This document shows, one piece after another, positions 1 to 9,829 of a stretch of DNA of 64,000 bases. Positions within the stretch are counted from its first letter, which is position 1. Every line of letters starts with the position of its first letter. A model generated the notes under the pieces. That model saw only the letters and a program-made list of their open reading frames with translations, had not been told where the DNA came from and did not search any database. This DNA comes from Tildeniella torsiva UHER 1998/13D (GTDB taxonomy: Bacteria; Cyanobacteriota; Cyanobacteriia; Phormidesmidales; Phormidesmidaceae): the NCBI GenBank assembly GCA_019358835.1, contig JAHHIH010000003.1, positions 248,001-312,000 on the forward strand, in the 5' to 3' direction. The position numbers and the translations under genes were made by a program.

Positions 1-87
1 CACCACCCCACCGCCGCTGATTAACATCAGCGACAGCAACAACAGGGGGCGGGGAACATCGGCCAGGGAACGCATAGGCTGCCTCAT
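1..87 (-). CDS. N-terminal 29 codons of an unidentified membrane or exported protein (cut by window edge)
   Basis: On the minus strand an ATG at 87-85 opens a frame that runs without a stop to the window edge. The peptide starts MRQPMRSLADVPRP and continues into a hydrophobic run (LLLLSLMLISGG), which looks like a signal peptide or first membrane segment. The start is supported by an AGGA Shine-Dalgarno-like element about nine bases upstream. It lies 93 bp downstream of the pentapeptide-repeat gene on the same strand and could be co-transcribed with it. The visible part is too short to name a family. Confidence 0.5.
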   Translation of the reverse strand, partial: MRQPMRSLADVPRPLLLLSLMLISGGGVV

Positions 88-180
88 CAGGACTTTCCTA
101 ATGGAATAGGACTAGGATACCTGATACTTCAAAGGGTTAGGGCACAGGCCAGCAACATTCACCCCAAGGTCAACAGGCCT

Positions 181-714
181 TCAAAGCCCATAGTTATGGC
201 CATTAGGCAAAATCGTAGTACCGTCGCAACAGCTTTCTCCAAGATCTGCTCCCACAGCCCGAAACAGATTGCAACGACTGAGGTTAGCCCTGGTCAAATC
301 AGCCCCTTCTAGTTTGGCACCAGTCAAGTTGCTGTCCGCCAAATTAGCCTCCGTCAGCAGAGCCTGGCGCAGGTCAGCGCCGCTCAGATTGGCACCCGCT
401 AAGTTCACCCGGCTCAGATTGGCACCCCGTAGGTCAGCCCGACCGAGGTCAGCTCCACTCAGCACAGCCCCAGTCAAGTCAGCACCATAGAGATTAATGT
501 CCCCCAGATGGGCTTTAACCAGGCTTGCCCCGCGCAAATTAGCCAGACTGAGATTGCCGTAGGGCATATAGCTTTCATCTAGGTAGCTGCCCTGCAAATC
601 GATCTGGCGCAAATCCGCCTCAAACAGCTGAATGCCGGCCAAATCTACTGCCGAGAAGCAGCGTTGACCGTTCTGATACGCCCCAAGCAGGGCCTCCTTA
701 GTGAGTCGCTCCAT
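181..714 (-). CDS. Pentapeptide-repeat protein
   Basis: This is a 177-residue protein whose residues from about 35 to 160 are consecutive A(D/N)Lxx pentapeptides (ANLRGASLVKAHLGDINLYG and onward), predicted to fold as a right-handed quadrilateral beta-helix. The first 30 residues (MERLTKEALLGAYQNGQR) form a short non-repeat cap common in cyanobacterial members. There is no signal peptide, so it is probably cytoplasmic. No catalytic motif is present; such proteins are usually structural or interaction scaffolds and the role cannot be read from sequence. A short tail (DGTTILPNGHNYGL) follows the helix. Confidence 0.9.
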   Translation of the reverse strand: MERLTKEALLGAYQNGQRCFSAVDLAGIQLFEADLRQIDLQGSYLDESYMPYGNLSLANLRGASLVKAHLGDINLYGADLTGAVLSGADLGRADLRGANLSRVNLAGANLSGADLRQALLTEANLADSNLTGAKLEGADLTRANLSRCNLFRAVGADLGESCCDGTTILPNGHNYGL

Positions 715-2102
715 ATGCTATCGAAACTTGGCTCAACGCCTAAGTATTTCTGCTCAACTAAACATCAGAAAACAATGTAAGCGTTTACGTTTCGTAACAA
801 GGCAGCGTTAATCTTCTCTTCAGGTTTTCCAAAAATCGCCCTAGACACCAAAAGACACACCTCCATGAGACACTACCGTCAGCTGACCCACCCACTAAGT
901 AGGTCAGCTAAAGAAGAGTCGTCTCTGCCTACTCAAGCCAGAATTGTGATCTATAGACACCAGCAAGCATGGATCGCTCTGAAACTGCTACTCGATAAAA
1001 CAGCGCCATTCCCTACGTAGCAGGGCCCAGGACGGCCACCTACCTGATTAGGCAGAAGAATGTCTGGGTCGCATCTTTAGAATCCATCTCAACCAAGCCC
1101 TACCGTGATACGCCTCCGTCGAAAAGGTCGTGAATAGGCGGAAGGATAGACCTGAGCATGGAATATCAGGACACAAACATAGAACCTCCAGACCTACAGC
1201 CATTGATTCCCTCCGACAGAACAGCTCAAGGTCTTCCAATGAGGAACTTAATAGACCAGACCCCAGTAATCAACGCCCTCAATTACAGACATAGGACGCA
1301 GGCCTATTCCCAAGATTATTCACAGTGACGAGCAAGCATCTGTTAACGACATAAAACCCTAGGCCAAATGGCTTAGAAAGCATTCCAACTGGTTTAAGTA
1401 GCGTAGTGTCTGCACTATAAAATAGATTTTAAGAAGCATTAGATTTCTGCAAAGCAATTTAGCTCCTTAGGCCCGCAAGAGATTTAACTTTCCATACCAA
1501 CCCTTAAGCTCGCAAGTTAATTAGAGGCTCAAAAAAGTCTAAGTAGCATGTTATCCACACAAAGATTGCCGGAAAGCAATCAATTCTTAGCCTCCAATTT
1601 ATAGCGGTTTCAAAAATATCACACATTTCACACAGGCTTTATATTCTTGAAGATTTATCGAGGGTCTCTTTTCTTAAGAGATGAATTCTGCTTATGATAC
1701 TGAAAGTTTCGTCGAAGGCTACTTTAAATTTCAGATCCTAAGTGCCTAGTTTTTCCATCCGACAGAAGATAATTAGCAATACAATCCACATTTTCTCTGT
1801 AGAAAACAGGTCATACAGCGGTTCTTACTGAAATATAGTAAAAGTCGGCTTTCGATTCTATGGACTCAAAAGCTTATCTCAGTTGAGGTTCACCGGATGA
1901 ATTCAAGAACTGCTGTAGCAGAATCCAAGACGTTCCCAAGTTTTTAAGCATAGCAGTCGCAGACAATGATTGAATCAGCAAATGACGACTCTAAGAAGAA
2001 GAAGTGTGTGACTACTCTAAAACACTCGCCAAAACAGCTCTCAACCAATTCTTTATCTGTTACCAAGAAAAAACAAATTAAGGTGTTAATTCACCAAAAT
2101 TC
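715..2102. other. 1.4-kb intergenic region upstream of the polysaccharide cluster
   Basis: No convincing gene is visible. Small frames exist, such as a 56-codon plus-strand frame from 1158 and a 63-codon minus-strand frame at 1048-1239, but they lack family resemblance and consistent coding character. Composition becomes progressively AT-rich from about 1300, matching the following cluster. The stretch probably holds the promoter and leader of the cluster, but no clear promoter elements or JUMPstart motif were recognised. Confidence 0.4.
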
Positions 2103-3197
2103 ATGAATAAAGTACACAATATTATTGGAATAGGCCCCAGCTTAACTGAGCAAGGCGGCATGGGATCTATCAACAAAATGATCCAAGAACTAACTTCGCC
2201 AGATTTTAGTCTCAGATATATTGCAACATGGGATAGCTCACAGAAAGGATCTCAAAAAGTATTTTACTTTTTAAGATCCTTTTTCGTTTTTCTGAGTGTA
2301 ATTTTTCAAAAAGAAATCGACCTTGTTCATATTCACTTTTCAGAGAGAGGAAGTTTAGCAAGAAAAATTTTAATTGGTTCAATAGCCTATCAGGCAGGTA
2401 TTCCAATTATATTACACGCCCATGGATGTGAGTTTCATCTCTTTTACTCCGAATTACCTAACATCCTGAAAAGAGTCATCAACGCTTTCTTTAAGCGCTC
2501 TAGCATACTTATTGTTTTGTCTGAGAGTTGGAAAGAATTTTACATAAACAATTGCAAATTGTCGTCAGATCAAATAATAGTTCTAAATAATCCGGTAGTT
2601 TTTCCCAAACTTATCCCATCCCGCTCAGCAGCACCGTTGAGCAAAGACAGCTGCATAAATTTTCTTTTTATGGGAAAAATAAACGAGCGAAAAGGTGTAT
2701 ATGATCTCATACATTCTATCTCTATGATGAGTACTGAAGACAAAGAGAAAACCAAAATTCTCTTTGCTGGCAGCGGAGAAATCGAGCAACTTAAGCGGTT
2801 TGCAGATGATTTTGATGTTTTAGATCAGCTACAGTTTTTGGGTTGGGTTAATGCTAAAGTGCGCGATCGTTTATTAGCGGAGGCCGATGTCTTTGTTTTG
2901 CCCTCTTACAACGAAGGCTTACCTATGGCGCTGCTCGAAGCGATGAGTTGGGGTTTGCCTGTAATAACTACAGCAGTTGGAGGTATACCAGAAATTATCA
3001 CTCCAGACGTAAATGGATTCTTACTGCAACCAGGAGATACAGCGGGGCTCTCACATGCAATGTCCATCCTCATAAACAACAAGGATTTAAGATCAAATCT
3101 TGGCTCCAAAGCCCGAGAAGGGATAGCTTTATTAGACATAGAAAACTACAGCCAACGTCTATTTAATTTATATAAAAAGGCTATCGAAAAAACATAG
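2103..3197 (+). CDS. Family 4 glycosyltransferase (GT-B fold)
   Basis: This 364-residue retaining glycosyltransferase probably transfers a sugar from a nucleotide donor to a growing lipid-linked repeat unit at the cytoplasmic face of the membrane. The C-terminal Rossmann domain is clear: FLFMGKINERKGVYDL at about 188-203, then FVLPSYNEGLPMALLEAMSW with the E-x7-E nucleotide-sugar motif, and VGGIPEII. The N-terminal acceptor domain carries a Gly-rich loop (EQGGMGSIN). Length is typical for GT4. It is the first gene of the AT-rich exopolysaccharide cluster. Donor and acceptor cannot be predicted. Confidence 0.92.
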   Translation: MNKVHNIIGIGPSLTEQGGMGSINKMIQELTSPDFSLRYIATWDSSQKGSQKVFYFLRSFFVFLSVIFQKEIDLVHIHFSERGSLARKILIGSIAYQAGIPIILHAHGCEFHLFYSELPNILKRVINAFFKRSSILIVLSESWKEFYINNCKLSSDQIIVLNNPVVFPKLIPSRSAAPLSKDSCINFLFMGKINERKGVYDLIHSISMMSTEDKEKTKILFAGSGEIEQLKRFADDFDVLDQLQFLGWVNAKVRDRLLAEADVFVLPSYNEGLPMALLEAMSWGLPVITTAVGGIPEIITPDVNGFLLQPGDTAGLSHAMSILINNKDLRSNLGSKAREGIALLDIENYSQRLFNLYKKAIEKT

Positions 3198-3646
3198 ATA
3201 TTTTAACGGTAAAGAAAATTTTAGAGATGTACTTCAAACGAAATTTTTGGGGAGATAATCTCTATGCCAGAGGCCATCAAGATTACAAGCGATGATTAAC
3301 TTAGACGTGTGTGGCTAGAAGAAATTTTAGGAGTAATTGAGTCAATGAACTCAAGTCTTCAGCGTTATTTATAGAAACAACGCTTATACCAATAGAATAG
3401 ATCGAAAAGTATTAAATCCAAATTTCAAATTTTCGCAGCTTATCACATCAAGAAAATCTTTCTAGACTTTCATACTTCTCCAGAAACTTGCTGACACTTG
3501 GCATAGCCTTCTACTGTAGAATAAAAAATTCGAAACTAAAATTCAAGAAATCATCTTAAGACATTTAGACAAAAAAACTACACTGAAAAGGCTTGGATAT
3601 ATCCGAAAGCAGTTTATTATCGAGATGTTCAATAAATCCTTAAAAT
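3198..3646. other. AT-rich intergenic region (449 bp)
   Basis: There is no open frame with family resemblance. The sequence is AT-rich like its neighbours and separates the GT4 gene from the polymerase gene. It may hold a second promoter for the cluster, or remnants of a lost gene; neither can be shown by eye. Confidence 0.35.
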
Positions 3647-4948
3647 ATGAAATTGACTTTCAATCACTTAGAGAAATGGTTTGCAATTTTTTCAGTAGTA
3701 TTCCTAACAGGAATCTTAAGATGGGCTAGCTTATTTGTTTCGCCAGACCCCATGTCAGATTCAGTAAATGTGTATAACCCTTTTGACCCCATCAATTCTC
3801 TCATTCAACACGCCATTTATGCAATTACGCTATTCTTCCTAATTGCGCGACCTAGAACTACATTTGTGGCTTCAAGAAAAAGCTTCTTGATTTGGGCTTT
3901 ACTAAGCTTAGCTATAGGTTCATTCATCTGGTCAGACTTTCCTGATTGGTCACTCCGAAAAGGAATAACCACTACACAAACAACTTATTTTGGCGTATAT
4001 TTTGCCTCAAGATTCAGCATGAAGCAACAAGTTCATATACTAGTTTGGGCATTAGGAATCGTTGCCCTATTTGTGATATTTTTTAGTATTATCTTCCCTA
4101 ACTCTGCAATAGAAGCAGGGTCTAATGCAGGAGCTTTGAGAGGGCCATTCACTCAAAAGAACCTCCTGGCTCGTGTTGCGACACTGGGAGTAATTGTATT
4201 TTCAGTAAGCCTACTAGACTACAAAATGAGCAATTGGTTTTTATGGATAGGGCTTTCTACTCAAGTACTCCTCGTCTTGCTAACAACTTCCAAAACTGCA
4301 CTATTGCTTCTGTTCACTATTTTTATTTTAATTCCCCTCTACAAATCGTTAAAGTGGAGAATGACTATCACAATTCCTATTGTCATCACAGCAATTCTAC
4401 TCTTAGCTGGTATTGCTGCGCTAGTTTCTTTTAACTGGGAAAGTTACCTAATTGCATTGGGGAGAGATCCAGGCTTAAGTGGAAGAACTGAATTGTGGGA
4501 AGCTGCAATTGATAAGATTAAAGAACGTCCCTGGATCGGATATGGCTATCAAGGTTTTTGGCAAGAAGGAGGTGGCGCTACTGAAATATGGAAACAGGAG
4601 GGCTATAAACCACCGCATGCCCACAATGGCTATATTAATATAGCTTTAGATCTAGGCTTAGTAGGTCTCTTTATTTTTTTACTATTACTGATCAATAACT
4701 ACATAAGGTCAATGGTGTATCTGCGCTTTAGCAGAAGTAGTATAGGGCTTTGGCCACTGCTGTATATCACCTTTTTCGGAGTTTATAATTATAGCGAAAA
4801 TACTATAGTTGAGCACAATTCGATTTTCTGGATGCTACTTGTTTCCATTGCTATTTCAATAAATAAACCAAACAATTTTTCCACAAGAGAAGTAGCTAGT
4901 GAAGCACCCGAAAATCACCATAGCTATAATTTAATCAAATCTGGGTAA
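3647..4948 (+). CDS. O-antigen ligase/polymerase-like membrane protein (Wzy/WaaL family)
   Basis: This 433-residue polytopic membrane protein has roughly ten hydrophobic segments. A large periplasmic loop between the late helices carries the family signature: GRTELWEAAIDKI, then PWIGYGYQGFW, then HAHNGYINIALDLGLVGL. These proteins polymerise undecaprenyl-linked repeat units or ligate finished polymer in the periplasm. With a flippase, a Wza-like protein and a Wzc-like protein in the same cluster, a Wzy polymerase role is the most economical reading. Ligase activity cannot be excluded. A hairpin overlaps the stop codon. Confidence 0.9.
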   Translation: MKLTFNHLEKWFAIFSVVFLTGILRWASLFVSPDPMSDSVNVYNPFDPINSLIQHAIYAITLFFLIARPRTTFVASRKSFLIWALLSLAIGSFIWSDFPDWSLRKGITTTQTTYFGVYFASRFSMKQQVHILVWALGIVALFVIFFSIIFPNSAIEAGSNAGALRGPFTQKNLLARVATLGVIVFSVSLLDYKMSNWFLWIGLSTQVLLVLLTTSKTALLLLFTIFILIPLYKSLKWRMTITIPIVITAILLLAGIAALVSFNWESYLIALGRDPGLSGRTELWEAAIDKIKERPWIGYGYQGFWQEGGGATEIWKQEGYKPPHAHNGYINIALDLGLVGLFIFLLLLINNYIRSMVYLRFSRSSIGLWPLLYITFFGVYNYSENTIVEHNSIFWMLLVSIAISINKPNNFSTREVASEAPENHHSYNLIKSG

Positions 4949-4985
4949 TGCCAAAACTGTCTTTCGACAAAATAGTTTTGGCATT
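4947..4985 (+). terminator. Hairpin at the end of the polymerase gene
   Basis: AATGCCAAAACT at 4947-4958 pairs perfectly with 4974-4985 (12 bp, 15-nt loop) and overlaps the TAA stop. There is no long T-run after it, so it may act as a weak terminator or as a 3' stabilising hairpin. Confidence 0.5.
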
Positions 4986-5139
4986 GTAGATTCGAGGAAA
5001 TGGATAATACTGCAAGCCAAAATAACAGATGAACTCCTTAGCAAAAAGCGATTACACGAAATTCAAAGAAAGCCTATTCGTATTGATAAAGCATCGTTCT
5101 TCTTAGGGAAATTTATATTTTCAGTTATGGAGAATTTAA

Positions 5140-5937
5140 ATGTTAGTTTTCATCATTCCTGTAAAGACCAAAGCAGCTGCGACATCTTGGACAGAATTAT
5201 CCAAACTTTTTGATCGCACTCTGAGATCGGTATGCAATCAAAAATCATCTGATTTCGAGGTCATGGTTGTCTGTAACGAGCGACCAGAAACTAATTTTAC
5301 TCACCCTAAAATAAAGTATTTAGATGTCAACTTTCCGGTGCCAAAACCTAATTACAATGACAGAGTAGACGACCGCGCAAAACGGGTTGTTGCAGGGCTT
5401 CTGGCTGTAAAGGATTCAAATCCAGATTTCGTAATGTCTGTAGATGCTGATGACTGTATAAGTCAAAATATTGCAGCATTTACAACTCAGAATCCAAAAA
5501 GCTATGGCTGGTATGTCAACAGCGGGTACGAGTATGAAGAGGGAAGCAAAAAGATTTCTGTTCGCCGAAAAAACTTTCACAAAATTTGTGGCACATGCAA
5601 CATTATAAATTATCAGTTACTGCGTTTACCAGAAACCATGATGCCCTACGCCAACATGACAGGTTACGACCGATTTCTAGGTGGTCATCCCTTAGCAAAG
5701 GGTGACCTTGCAGAACGTGGCACTCCCATCGAACCACTGCCATTCCCTGGGGTCATCTTTGTCCGAGATCGGGCAGGAGAGAGTGTCTCCATGCAAGAAA
5801 ACGTCTTGGCTAAGTTCCGACGTAATCCTAAAGAAGTGCTCCGAGGTCTCAAGAAAACTTGTATGGCGCCTCTAAATGAACAGATGCTTACAGAGGCAAT
5901 CAAAAAAGAATTTAGTCTCTATCCAATTCATTCCTAA
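5140..5937 (+). CDS. GT-A fold glycosyltransferase, first of a tandem pair
   Basis: This 265-residue protein begins MLVFIIPVKTK and contains FVMSVDADDC at about 107-116, the metal-binding Asp cluster expected of a GT-A (family 2-like) glycosyltransferase. Lengths and motifs suggest only the catalytic domain. The next gene encodes a clear paralogue with the same N-terminal block, Asp cluster and terminal KKEFxLY block. It lies in the exopolysaccharide cluster and presumably adds one sugar of the repeat unit. Similarity to canonical GT2 is moderate, so the donor is unknown. Confidence 0.8.
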   Translation: MLVFIIPVKTKAAATSWTELSKLFDRTLRSVCNQKSSDFEVMVVCNERPETNFTHPKIKYLDVNFPVPKPNYNDRVDDRAKRVVAGLLAVKDSNPDFVMSVDADDCISQNIAAFTTQNPKSYGWYVNSGYEYEEGSKKISVRRKNFHKICGTCNIINYQLLRLPETMMPYANMTGYDRFLGGHPLAKGDLAERGTPIEPLPFPGVIFVRDRAGESVSMQENVLAKFRRNPKEVLRGLKKTCMAPLNEQMLTEAIKKEFSLYPIHS

Positions 5938-5975
5938 ATCTATACAAGCGAAGTTTACTTTGAGGTCAGCGCACA

Positions 5976-6758
5976 ATGCTTGCTTTTATCATTCCCCTTA
6001 AAAGTGCACAAGTGTCAGGATCATGGGAATTAGTCTGTGCCCTATTTGAGAGAACATTGCAATCGGTCTGCAATCAGACCTTGCTCAAGTACCATGTCAT
6101 CGTAGTTTGCCATGAAAAACCAGCAATAGTTTTTTATTCCCCGAAAGTAACTTACATTCAGGTAGCTTTACCTCTTCCTAAAGGTGATTATGACAGCAAA
6201 GAAAAAGATAAAATGCTAAAGATGCAGGCTGGACTAATTCATGCGAAAAGCATCAACGCATCACATGTCATGTTTGTTGACGCCGATGATTGTGTCAGCA
6301 ACAAAATAGCAGCATTTGTCGATAGGAACTCTAATCAAGATGGATGGTTTGTTGGCAAAGGATTTGATTTTCAAGAAGATATCCAGAGATTAAGACTCAG
6401 AAATAAGAACCTTCACTTAAGAACTAATAGTAGTCATATTATTAAATTGAGCTGGTTAGAGAGAGAACTTTATCTCCTACCAGAAGAGGTAAACAGAGGT
6501 AATTGTGCTCTATACCATATCGATACTGTGTCCATTTTAGAAAAAAGAGGTGCCAGGCTTTCTTTACTACCATTTAGGGGTGCAATTTATATTACGGATA
6601 ATGGAGAAAATATGTGGTGGAAGCAGGATAGCATCGCTCATTCCAGAAGCAGAATTAAGGGAGCTACTATTACGTACCTAAAGAAAATTTATCGTTTCCT
6701 GATCACTCAACCAATTACAGAAACAGTCAAAAAAGAATTTGGACTTTACACAATTTAA
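5976..6758 (+). CDS. GT-A fold glycosyltransferase, second of a tandem pair
   Basis: This 260-residue paralogue of the gene 38 bp upstream shares the opening FIIPxK, the VCNQ block, the HVMFVDADDCVSNKIAAF Asp cluster and the closing KKEFGLYTI. Divergence is substantial through the middle, suggesting an old duplication with different specificity rather than a recent copy. The C-terminal half (residues 130-240) lacks the DRFLGGHP stretch of its sister. It probably acts in the same polysaccharide pathway. Confidence 0.78.
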   Translation: MLAFIIPLKSAQVSGSWELVCALFERTLQSVCNQTLLKYHVIVVCHEKPAIVFYSPKVTYIQVALPLPKGDYDSKEKDKMLKMQAGLIHAKSINASHVMFVDADDCVSNKIAAFVDRNSNQDGWFVGKGFDFQEDIQRLRLRNKNLHLRTNSSHIIKLSWLERELYLLPEEVNRGNCALYHIDTVSILEKRGARLSLLPFRGAIYITDNGENMWWKQDSIAHSRSRIKGATITYLKKIYRFLITQPITETVKKEFGLYTI

Positions 6759-6811
6759 GTTTCAATACGAAATCATCATAAGTTTATATGCCTTTTACCA
6801 GTCCAAATTAA

Positions 6812-8143
6812 ATGCTGAAAAGTCTTTTAGACATTTTTCATGGAAGATTAAATGCTGAAAATTCAAAGATTATCACTAATATCGGTTGGTTAACAGCAGA
6901 GCGCGTATTCCGCATGGCTGTTGGGTTTTTAACGTTGGCTTGGACGGCTCGCTTTTTAGGTGTTGATCAATTTGGCTCGTTAAATTATGCCCTTGCATTT
7001 GTGGCTATATTTTCTCCATTAGGTCAACTCGCTGCCGACCAAATTACATTTAGAGACTTAGTTAATAGCCCTGAAAAGAAAAACACTATTTTAGGAACTT
7101 CTTTTGTCATAAAATTTGTTGCTGGAATTTTTGTATTCATACTTTCAGTCATCTCGATTTTGTTACTAAAATCTGGCGATATTTTAATTTGCAAGTTGGT
7201 AATTATAATCGCAACCAGTTCATTCTTCGGAGGATTTAATGTTATAGAACTTTGGTTTCAGTCTCAAATTGATTCAAAATATATTGTTTCAGCCAGAAAC
7301 ACTGCGTTTGTTGTTGCCACAATTATTCGTATAGTATTGCTGCAGTCGAATGCTCCGATTGTTTTCTTTGCTTGGTTAGTTACTATCGAAAGTTTGTTGA
7401 ATGTAGTTGCATTTATTTTTGTATTTAATCTAGCTGGGAATAGAATTCTGGCATGGAATGCAGACTGGAAACTGGCTAGAGAATTAATGCATGTCAGTTT
7501 TCCTCTTATATTTTCTACCTTTGCTATTGTGGTCTATATGCGAATCGACCAGATTATGCTCGGACAACTAGCTGATACAGAAGCTGTGGGAAATTACTCA
7601 GCAGCGGTTAAGCTATCAGAAATTTGGCCTTTTGCTTCTACCATGATTGTCAAGTCTGTTGCACCATCCATTATTGCCGCCAAAAAAGTTAGTGAATCTC
7701 TTTATTACCAAAAGCTTCAGAAGCTCTCTAATTTCCAGGCAGGTTTAGTGTATTGCGTCGCTATTCCCATGACGTTTTTGTCAACTCCCTTTGTCATTTT
7801 GGTATTTGGGGAGGAGTTTGCCCCAGCAGGAATAGTACTTTCAATTCACATCTGGTCATCTATGTTTCTTTTCCTCGGCTATGTCAAGGAAATATGGATT
7901 ACGACAGAGGGCATTACGTGGTTTGCTTTTTGGTTCACTATTGTAGGTGCTGCTACAAATATAGTTCTGAATTCAATCTTGATTCCGCCCTACAGGGAGG
8001 TTGGGGCAGCGATCGCAACCGTCATATCATACGGTTTTGCTGACTATGTAATGTGTTTTCTTCATCCATCAGCACGCCGGTTTGGGTGGATTATGACTCA
8101 AGCAATGAGTCTAAATCTTATCAGGCCTAAGGATAATTTCTAG
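6812..8143 (+). CDS. Polysaccharide flippase, Wzx/MVF superfamily
   Basis: This 443-residue polytopic protein is predicted to have about 12 membrane helices and flips lipid-linked oligosaccharide across the cytoplasmic membrane. The start NIGWLTAERVFRMAVGFLTL followed by ARFLGVDQFGSLNYALAFV is typical of Polysacc_synt/Wzx proteins. A mid-protein segment YMRIDQIMLGQLADTEAVGN is the conserved loop of helix 7, where family members carry charged residues needed for transport. It sits between the tandem glycosyltransferases and an acetyltransferase remnant, with a Wzy-like protein upstream. This fits a Wzx/Wzy-dependent pathway. Confidence 0.93.
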   Translation: MLKSLLDIFHGRLNAENSKIITNIGWLTAERVFRMAVGFLTLAWTARFLGVDQFGSLNYALAFVAIFSPLGQLAADQITFRDLVNSPEKKNTILGTSFVIKFVAGIFVFILSVISILLLKSGDILICKLVIIIATSSFFGGFNVIELWFQSQIDSKYIVSARNTAFVVATIIRIVLLQSNAPIVFFAWLVTIESLLNVVAFIFVFNLAGNRILAWNADWKLARELMHVSFPLIFSTFAIVVYMRIDQIMLGQLADTEAVGNYSAAVKLSEIWPFASTMIVKSVAPSIIAAKKVSESLYYQKLQKLSNFQAGLVYCVAIPMTFLSTPFVILVFGEEFAPAGIVLSIHIWSSMFLFLGYVKEIWITTEGITWFAFWFTIVGAATNIVLNSILIPPYREVGAAIATVISYGFADYVMCFLHPSARRFGWIMTQAMSLNLIRPKDNF

Positions 8144-8162
8144 GCAAAGGCTGGAAAATAAA

Positions 8163-8733
8163 CTGACGTTCAAAACGTTTAGAGGAGATGTTAACCAATA
8201 TGTATTTTTGCGCCAAAAATTTTGGCTGATCATGACTTTAACTGAGCAGGATCCATGGACTTTAGCCGAATACCAGTTTAGTAATTGGGTTCACTATTCT
8301 ACTCAAATTTCTCCGTTTCTTCAGTTCCTTAAATTAGTTAGTTTCATTTGGCATAAAGCCATCGAAGTATTTACAGGAATTAGTTATTTGTTGCGAAGCG
8401 CAGATGGGTAGGGGGTTATATATTGAACACTTTGGAGGAATATTTGCACATAGCAGCGTTGCCATTGGAGAAAATTGTAGTATTAGTCAAGGAGTAACAA
8501 TTAGTCTAAGGGGTCGTGGTTATGTGCAAGGTTTCCCAAAAATTGGCGATCGCGTCTTTGTTGATACAGGCACAAAAGTATTTGGCTCTATTCTTATTAA
8601 AGATGATGTTGCTATCGGAGTAAATGCTGTAGTTACTAAAAGCCTTACAAATAAAGCTATTGTCGTCGGCATTCTTGCCCATTCGTCAGTTATGAGTGAT
8701 CTAAAGAATATATGGTTTATAGAACTTAGATAA
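8163..8733 (+). pseudogene. Serine-acetyltransferase-like (left-handed beta-helix) gene split by a frameshift
   Basis: Two overlapping frames together spell one CysE-like polysaccharide acetyltransferase. The first (about 8163-8411) reads FRGDVNQYVFLRQKFW, then AEYQFSNWVHY, then FIWHKAIEVFTGISYLL, and hits TAG at 8409. The second (to 8733) resumes with GRGLYIEHFGGI, ENCSISQGVTI and IGDRVFVDTGTKVFG, the hexapeptide helix. Joining them near 8400 gives an uninterrupted protein. The first frame also lacks an ATG: a good AGAGGAG and ATG at 8188 lie in another frame, suggesting a second shift. The terminal PAKVI-like motif is degraded to AHSSVM. It is most likely a decayed gene; sequencing error is the alternative. 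Confidence 0.72.
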
Positions 8734-8815
8734 TATGACCAGATTTTTATAGTATAAAAATTATTTGATAGCAGCTTTTTAACTTTAAATATATTCTTCG
8801 AGGAAAAATAAAAAT

Positions 8816-9796
8816 ATGGCTAAAGTATCTGTTGTTATTCCTACCTACAACGCAGAAAAGACTATTTCGGAAACTATTGACTCTGTTTTAAATCAGACGT
8901 TTAGCGATTTTGAGTTAATTGTTATTGATGACGGATCTAGAGATAAAACTTGTGAGATAGTGAAGACGATCGACGATTCGAGAATCATAGTATTTTCATA
9001 TCCAAATGGGGGTGTCTCAGTTGCCAGAAATCGGGGAATTGAGCACGCGAAGGGAGAATTTATATCGTTTCTTGATAATGACGATCTCTGGACTAACGAT
9101 AAATTAGAAGCACAGCTTGCTGCACTTTCTAGAGAGCCTGAAGCAGGTGGAGTTTACAGTTGGACTGTAAATATGATGGTTGATGAAGATTTCAATGTTT
9201 CTTTTGTAAAGGGTTCTGAGTCTACTCTTGAAGGCGACATTTATCCAGACCTATTATTAGGCAATTTTATAGGAAATGGATCTAATATTCTAGTTCGTCG
9301 TGAGGTAATTAATAAAATCGGAGGCTATGAGCCTGGTTTAGTCTTTTCAGATTGGGATTTTTGTTTAAGAGTTGCTTCAAAATTTAATATCGTAGTCGTC
9401 CCTAAGCCCCAGATTCTTTATCGAAAAGTTTCTGGCTCTATGAGCTCAAAAACTTATGCTATGGAAGTGGAGGGGTTGCATGCCTTGGAAAAAGCCTATG
9501 AAACTGCTCCAGCAGACTTACAGCATTTGAAAAAGAAGAGCAAGGCTTTTCTATTTAGATATTGTGCTGACTTAGCGCTTTCCCAACATATAGATGCTGT
9601 AGATTTAAAGTATGCCCGAGAAAAACTATTGTCGGCTATTCGTCTTTACCCTGAGATCATCAAAGAAAGATATGCACAAAAGTTAATAACAAAATTTTTT
9701 ATTATGTCTTTATTCCCGAAAAGATTAAGCAAATTAATTATCAAGAATTCAAAAAAAATAATTTCGTCTCCCGATCCGCGAGGCAATACAAGATAA
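8816..9796 (+). CDS. Family 2 glycosyltransferase
   Basis: This 326-residue inverting GT-A glycosyltransferase starts with the diagnostic VSVVIPTYNAEKTISETIDS, followed by FELIVIDDGSRDKT and FISFLDNDDLW, the DxD-type metal site. A later block, YEPGLVFSDWDFCLRV, supplies the acceptor-side ED-like motif. The C-terminal 90 residues are helical and basic. A strong GAGGAAAA ribosome-binding site precedes the ATG. It is expected to extend the cytoplasmic lipid-linked repeat unit in the same cluster. Confidence 0.95.
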   Translation: MAKVSVVIPTYNAEKTISETIDSVLNQTFSDFELIVIDDGSRDKTCEIVKTIDDSRIIVFSYPNGGVSVARNRGIEHAKGEFISFLDNDDLWTNDKLEAQLAALSREPEAGGVYSWTVNMMVDEDFNVSFVKGSESTLEGDIYPDLLLGNFIGNGSNILVRREVINKIGGYEPGLVFSDWDFCLRVASKFNIVVVPKPQILYRKVSGSMSSKTYAMEVEGLHALEKAYETAPADLQHLKKKSKAFLFRYCADLALSQHIDAVDLKYAREKLLSAIRLYPEIIKERYAQKLITKFFIMSLFPKRLSKLIIKNSKKIISSPDPRGNTR

Positions 9797-9829
9797 CATT
9801 CTGGCTTTTTAATGTTCAGAGGAAATTTA

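Noticed and set aside
1048-1239. 63-codon minus-strand frame as a gene
   Set aside because: No family resemblance, no ribosome-binding site, and it lies in non-coding-looking AT-rich sequence overlapped by another short plus-strand frame.
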